Below, piece by piece: positions 52,128-55,145 of a stretch of 55,145 bases of DNA. The position numbers were made by a program, and so were the translations under genes. Origin of the DNA: Halovenus sp. (GTDB lineage: Archaea > Halobacteriota > Halobacteria > Halobacteriales > Haloarculaceae); NCBI GenBank assembly GCA_028275025.1, contig JAQCNM010000039.1, forward strand, positions 1 through 55,145. Reading direction: 5' to 3'. Below the pieces are notes generated by a model, which was not told the DNA's origin, did not search any database, and was given only the letters and a program-made list of their open reading frames with translations. Every line of letters starts with the position of its first letter. The first letter of the stretch is position 1.

Positions 52128-53272
52128 ACGCGTGCCTCCCGGTCTCCCGGTGTCGCCTCACCGTCGGTGTCACCGCCCCCGGAGCCGCCCGACAGTTCCG
52201 CGACCGAGTAGGTGTCGTAGGCGGTCCGAACCGTCGGCTCGCGCGAGCCACGGGCGATCAGGGGGTCTCCCGCGTCGACGACGATGTCGGTCTCCTCGTC
52301 GATGCTGTCTGTCACGGTGTAGCCCTCGGCCTCGGTGCTCGGTCCGGTGCGGGCGAGCAGTCGGAGCAGTTGTTTGCGGTGTGCCGGACCGTTGTCGGGC
52401 GGACAGCGGCCGTCGGGAACGACCACGCCCACGTCGATACCGGCGTCGAGTGCGGCCTCGGCGAGTGTCGCCACGACACTCGTCATCCGGTCGTCGGCAC
52501 CCCGAGCAGCCACCCCGGCGATGACGAGCGCCTGCTCGCCCGCCCGTTCGGAGAACTCGACAACGTGGATGTCGTCGTGTTTCGCACTCGACTTCCAGTC
52601 GATGCGTCGGAGTGGGTCACCGGGTGCGTACTCCCGGATGTGGTCGAACTCCTGGGTGACGACGTCGGGCCGCGTGTGCAGCTCCCCTTTTGCCGCTGTC
52701 GGGTGTGTCAGGTCGATTCGCCGCGGGTGAACAACGAGTTCGGTCTCGGGGCGCCGCGTGACCTGCCGTTCGACGAGGCCGAGTGGCCCGTGAATCCGGA
52801 CGTCCAACGGACCGAGTTCGTAGATACCCCGGGAGAGCGGCCTGATGGTCCACTCGACAGTCGTCGGGAGTGTGCTGGTCGTCTCGGCGTCGGTCGCCCC
52901 ATCCGCCAGGGAGACCCCCTCGGGTACGTCGAGCGTAACCGTCGCCAACCCCCGTCCCTCGAGTTCGACCACGAGCGTCCGGTCCTCACCAGGAACACAC
53001 GGTGGCGGGGTCGAGAGTGTCACCGACTCACAGCTCGCCCGCCGGACGCGCACGACCCCGACGACCAGGGCGGCGAGCACGGGCACCGCGACCGTGTTGA
53101 TCTGTCGGGAGCCGTACTGCCAGCCCAGGAGCACGAGCAAGACCATCAGCCCGGCCAACACCCACCCACGGCGTGTCAGTCGGAACCGCGGCTCGCCGTC
53201 ACGGGTCGACAGCCCGACCCGGTCGGAGACCAGCTCGCGGAGACGGTCACCGACCGCTGGAAGCCGTCTCAT
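52124..53272 (-). CDS. DUF58 protein (BatA/MoxR-associated)
   Basis: A 382-aa protein. Two N-terminal helices lie at about 34-70 (RGWVLAGLMVLLVLLGWQYG and VAVPVLAALVVGVVRV). An Ig-like beta region follows, and the DUF58 motif FDHIREYAPGDPLRRIDWKS..SAKHDDIHVVEF lies at about residues 210-240. DUF58 proteins partner with MoxR ATPases. Its start overlaps the moxR stop and its stop overlaps the transglutaminase start. The three act as one module. Confidence 0.9.
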   Translation of the reverse strand: MRRLPAVGDRLRELVSDRVGLSTRDGEPRFRLTRRGWVLAGLMVLLVLLGWQYGSRQINTVAVPVLAALVVGVVRVRRASCESVTLSTPPPCVPGEDRTLVVELEGRGLATVTLDVPEGVSLADGATDAETTSTLPTTVEWTIRPLSRGIYELGPLDVRIHGPLGLVERQVTRRPETELVVHPRRIDLTHPTAAKGELHTRPDVVTQEFDHIREYAPGDPLRRIDWKSSAKHDDIHVVEFSERAGEQALVIAGVAARGADDRMTSVVATLAEAALDAGIDVGVVVPDGRCPPDNGPAHRKQLLRLLARTGPSTEAEGYTVTDSIDEETDIVVDAGDPLIARGSREPTVRTAYDTYSVAELSGGSGGGDTDGEATPGDREARV

Positions 53273-54219
53273 GGAACTGGAACGGAGTCGAGTGCGTCGG
53301 CCACGACCCGCTCGCCGTCGCGACCGTCACCGACGATGCGGTGTGAGAGTACTGCGGGGGCCTCGCGCTGGACGTCGTCGGGGATGACGTAGTCACGGCC
53401 GTCGAGAATCGCCCGGGGCTGTGCGGCCCGGAGCAGCGTGATGCTCCCCCGGGGGCTGACACCGAGTTCGGCGTGTTCGCGGGTGTAACGTGCCAGTCGG
53501 GTTATGTACGTCCGAACCGGTTCCTCGACGGAGATACCGACGCTCGTCTCTCGAGCGCGCCGGAGCGTCTCGAGTCCGACCACCGGCGAGAGTTCGTCTA
53601 TCGGGTGGCCGTCGACGACACGCCCGAGCAGGTCGGTCTCGTCGTCCGCGCCGAGATAGCCAAGCGAGAGCTGTTTTGCGAAGCGGTCCCGCTCGGCGAC
53701 CGGCAGGTCGTAGGTTCGGTCTGCCTCGACGGTGTTCTGGGTCGCGATAATCAGGAACGGGTCCGGCAGCGCCCGGGTCTCCCCGTCGACCGTGACCTGG
53801 CTCTCCTCCATCGCCTCGAGCAGTGCAGACTGTGTCTTTGGCGGGGCACGGTTTATCTCGTCGGCCAGCATGACGTTCCCGAACACCGGACCGGGCCGGA
53901 ACTCGAACTCGGCGGTGGCCTCGTTGTAGACGTTGACACCTGTCACGTCCGCCGGCAGCAGGTCGGGGGTGAACTGGATGCGTCTGAAATCGCCGTCGAT
54001 ACTGGCCGCGACCGAGCGTGCGAGCATGGTCTTTCCCACACCCGGGACGTCGTCGAGCAGGACGTGCCCGCCGGCGAGCAGCGTCGTCACGACGTGCTCG
54101 ACGGGTTCGTGGTTCCCCACGACGACGTGTTCGATGTTGGCAACGATCGCCTCGACGAGGCCGCGTGCGGCCTCGATATCATCTGTCGATGGGTCGTGTA
54201 AGCGTTCTTGATCTTTCAT
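53269..54219 (-). CDS. MoxR-family AAA ATPase
   Basis: A 316-aa MoxR-type AAA protein that remodels partner complexes. Walker A is LDDVPGVGKTMLA, the Walker B region is MLADEINRAPPKTQSALLEAMEE, and IATQNTVEADRTYDLPVAERDRF is the sensor 1 region. It is the first gene of the operon. MoxR ATPases are thought to work on the DUF58 and transglutaminase partners that follow. Confidence 0.94.
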   Translation of the reverse strand: MKDQERLHDPSTDDIEAARGLVEAIVANIEHVVVGNHEPVEHVVTTLLAGGHVLLDDVPGVGKTMLARSVAASIDGDFRRIQFTPDLLPADVTGVNVYNEATAEFEFRPGPVFGNVMLADEINRAPPKTQSALLEAMEESQVTVDGETRALPDPFLIIATQNTVEADRTYDLPVAERDRFAKQLSLGYLGADDETDLLGRVVDGHPIDELSPVVGLETLRRARETSVGISVEEPVRTYITRLARYTREHAELGVSPRGSITLLRAAQPRAILDGRDYVIPDDVQREAPAVLSHRIVGDGRDGERVVADALDSVPVP

Positions 54220-54401
54220 CGATAGCTCCGCCGGCGGTGCCGGCGTCCGGTCGTCACTACTGTGTCACCTGTTGTCGTCCCAGCGTACTAAGCGTGCTGT
54301 TTCCGGTCGGTCCCCGCACACAACCGCCAGGACGAGCACTCTTGAGACAGGGAGCCACCGAGCAGGACGTCTCGGGGAGAGGCTTCGCCCGGAGAACAGT
54401 C

Positions 54402-54425
54402 ACCGACCGGTCGTGACCGGTCGGT
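54402..54425. other. Long palindrome in spacer
   Basis: ACCGACCGGTC (54402-54412) and GACCGGTCGGT (54415-54425) form a perfect 11-bp inverted repeat with a GT loop. It lies in a gene-poor stretch (54220-54514) between the SRPBCC gene and the moxR gene, both on the minus strand. It could be a terminator of the former or an operator of the latter. No other feature is seen in this spacer. Confidence 0.5.
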
Positions 54426-54514
54426 TCGGTGTCGCCGGTGTTCGGTCGAGAGCGCAGCAACCGGGTGATGTCGGGTCTACCTGCCACCGACAGCACCCGG
54501 GCCGCGAGGGGGTG

Positions 54515-54994
54515 TCACTCGAGAAGCTGTTTCGTCCGTCGGTGGCGGTAGCGAAACATCGGCTTGAACCCCACAACGGCGAGCGGGCCGGCCGCATCGC
54601 CGGCCTGGCCCAGCGGGAACTGGTAGCTGATGCTGTCACGAACGACCGTCTCCTCGCCGTCGGCAAAAAACGAGTGGGTGTGCTCCCAGTGTTCGAACGG
54701 CCCATCGGACATCACATCCCGGAAGTACGCGCTCGTGCCATCCTGCTCGCGGGCGACGATCTCGGACACCCAGCTCTGCCTCGGGGCGACACCGAACGGC
54801 CGGACCGACACCGACAGCGTCGACCCGGTCTCCAGCACGTCCGGGTCGAGGTCGCCGTCGGGACCGCGAACCGACTCGACCTGGAGGCAGATCCAGTCGG
54901 GTGTGAGTTCGACCAACCCCCGCTCGGTGGAGTGAAACTCCCAGACCGCCGCGAGCGGGGCTGCCACACGCGCCGACCGCTCGTAGGTCGCCAT
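54515..54994 (-). CDS. SRPBCC (START-like) protein
   Basis: A 159-aa protein with a lipid- or ligand-binding START-like fold. It starts MATYERSARVAAPLAAVWEFHS, contains LVELTPDWICLQVESVRGPDG, WVSEIVAREQDG and MSDGPFEHWEHTHSF, and ends FKPMFRYRHRRTKQLLE. These match polyketide-cyclase/coenzyme-binding SRPBCC proteins of haloarchaea. The ATG at 54994 is used. A longer in-frame extension runs into the transposon tail and is ignored. A TnpB gene ends 28 nt upstream on the same strand. Confidence 0.88.
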   Translation of the reverse strand: MATYERSARVAAPLAAVWEFHSTERGLVELTPDWICLQVESVRGPDGDLDPDVLETGSTLSVSVRPFGVAPRQSWVSEIVAREQDGTSAYFRDVMSDGPFEHWEHTHSFFADGEETVVRDSISYQFPLGQAGDAAGPLAVVGFKPMFRYRHRRTKQLLE

Positions 54995-55022
54995 ACCGGC
55001 CTGTCGGTGCGGGCAGAGTGAA

Positions 55023-55145
55023 CTACCCCTGCCTACTCGCCGCCGTTGGCGGCTTCTTGAGGCAGGGGCTTCCTGCTTCCACGACGCGCTTTGCAGACAC
55101 AACCGCAGTGTCCACAGGGAGCGCAGTCTCCACAGGCGTTTCTTC
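55023..55145 (-). CDS. tnpB: TnpB C-terminal end (IS200/IS605 family), partial
   Basis: The minus strand reads the last 40 residues of a haloarchaeal TnpB: ETPVETALPVDTAVVSAKRV, then VEAGSPCLKKPPTAASRQG and a stop at 55023-55025. The window cuts off the rest of the gene. TnpB is an RNA-guided nuclease encoded by IS200/IS605-type elements, and its 3' end overlaps the element's right end and the omega RNA. Whether this copy is intact cannot be seen. Confidence 0.85.
   Translation of the reverse strand, partial: EETPVETALPVDTAVVSAKRVVEAGSPCLKKPPTAASRQG
55026..55068 (-). mobile_element. Right-end stem-loop of the TnpB element
   Basis: CCCCTGCCT (55026-55034) pairs with AGGCAGGGG (55060-55068), enclosing an inner GCCGCC / GGCGGC stem (55039-55044 / 55048-55053). 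It lies within the 3' end of tnpB, where the omega RNA scaffold ends. The element's right boundary should lie near 55020-55025, so the adjacent guide sequence would be read from the region just before the SRPBCC gene. Confidence 0.7.

Overview
The window is chromosomal DNA of a haloarchaeon (class Halobacteria). This rests on high GC with very acidic proteins, the archaeal operon rps13-rps4-rps11-rpoD-rpl18e-rpl13-rps9-rpoN-rpoK-eno-rps2 punctuated by tRNA-Leu and tRNA-Ser, archaeal RNase P protein p30, a tRNA-Trp with a roughly 103-nt intron, a fused double TatC, a doublet histone, a bacterio-opsin-activator type regulator, and many TATA boxes 26-29 nt upstream of start codons (leaderless transcripts). 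The genus cannot be fixed from the sequence alone.

Layout. 1-0.5 kb: an array of four tiny hairpins joined to a truncated substrate-binding-protein gene. 0.6-6.8 kb (minus strand): the ribosomal protein / RNA polymerase operon, read from a TATA box near 6.8 kb. 6.9-9.9 kb (minus): HD-domain protein, double EthD-domain protein, aldehyde dehydrogenase. 10-11.9 kb (plus): rRNA/tRNA m5C methyltransferase, its partner, and a zinc-ribbon protein. 11.9-15.3 kb (minus): a J-domain membrane protein, a wax-ester-synthase/DGAT-like acyltransferase and a membrane protein. 15.4-21.8 kb (plus): a MinD-like ATPase with a partner gene, then three pilin-cluster-like membrane-anchored proteins, the last of 1133 aa. 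22-25.5 kb: HD phosphohydrolase, peroxiredoxin, TatA, then a histone-deacetylase-family gene overlapping the doublet histone gene by 4 nt. 25.6-32 kb: SAH/MTA-deaminase-like amidohydrolase, a 1244-aa PAS/GAF/HTH-10 regulator, acyl-CoA dehydrogenase. 32-37.3 kb: riboflavin synthase, IscA-type protein, dodecin, fused TatC and a thermosome subunit. 37.5-41.5 kb: small zinc-ribbon genes, intron-containing tRNA-Trp with a duplicated 3' end, a hairpin-rich spacer, an acetyltransferase, and RNase P p30 after a COG1325 RNA-binding protein. 41.5-49.8 kb: dihydroorotase, lipoate-ligase-like protein, eIF1/SUI1, AAA ATPase, metallo-hydrolase, PAS histidine kinase and Get3/ArsA ATPase. 49.8-54.2 kb (minus): a MoxR-DUF58-transglutaminase operon. 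The right edge holds an SRPBCC protein and the C-terminal tail of a TnpB (IS200/IS605 family) gene.

Most of the window is core genome. The accessory or unusual signals are the hairpin arrays at both an edge and in a spacer, the duplicated tRNA-Trp end, the TnpB tail with its end hairpin, the acyltransferase, the MinD/pilin-like cluster, and the tight histone-deacetylase coupling. I did not find a convincing complete new defence or mobile system. The best candidates for new biology are the MinD-pilin-like block (15.4-21.8 kb), the hairpin RNA candidate near 38.7 kb, and the histone/deacetylase operon.
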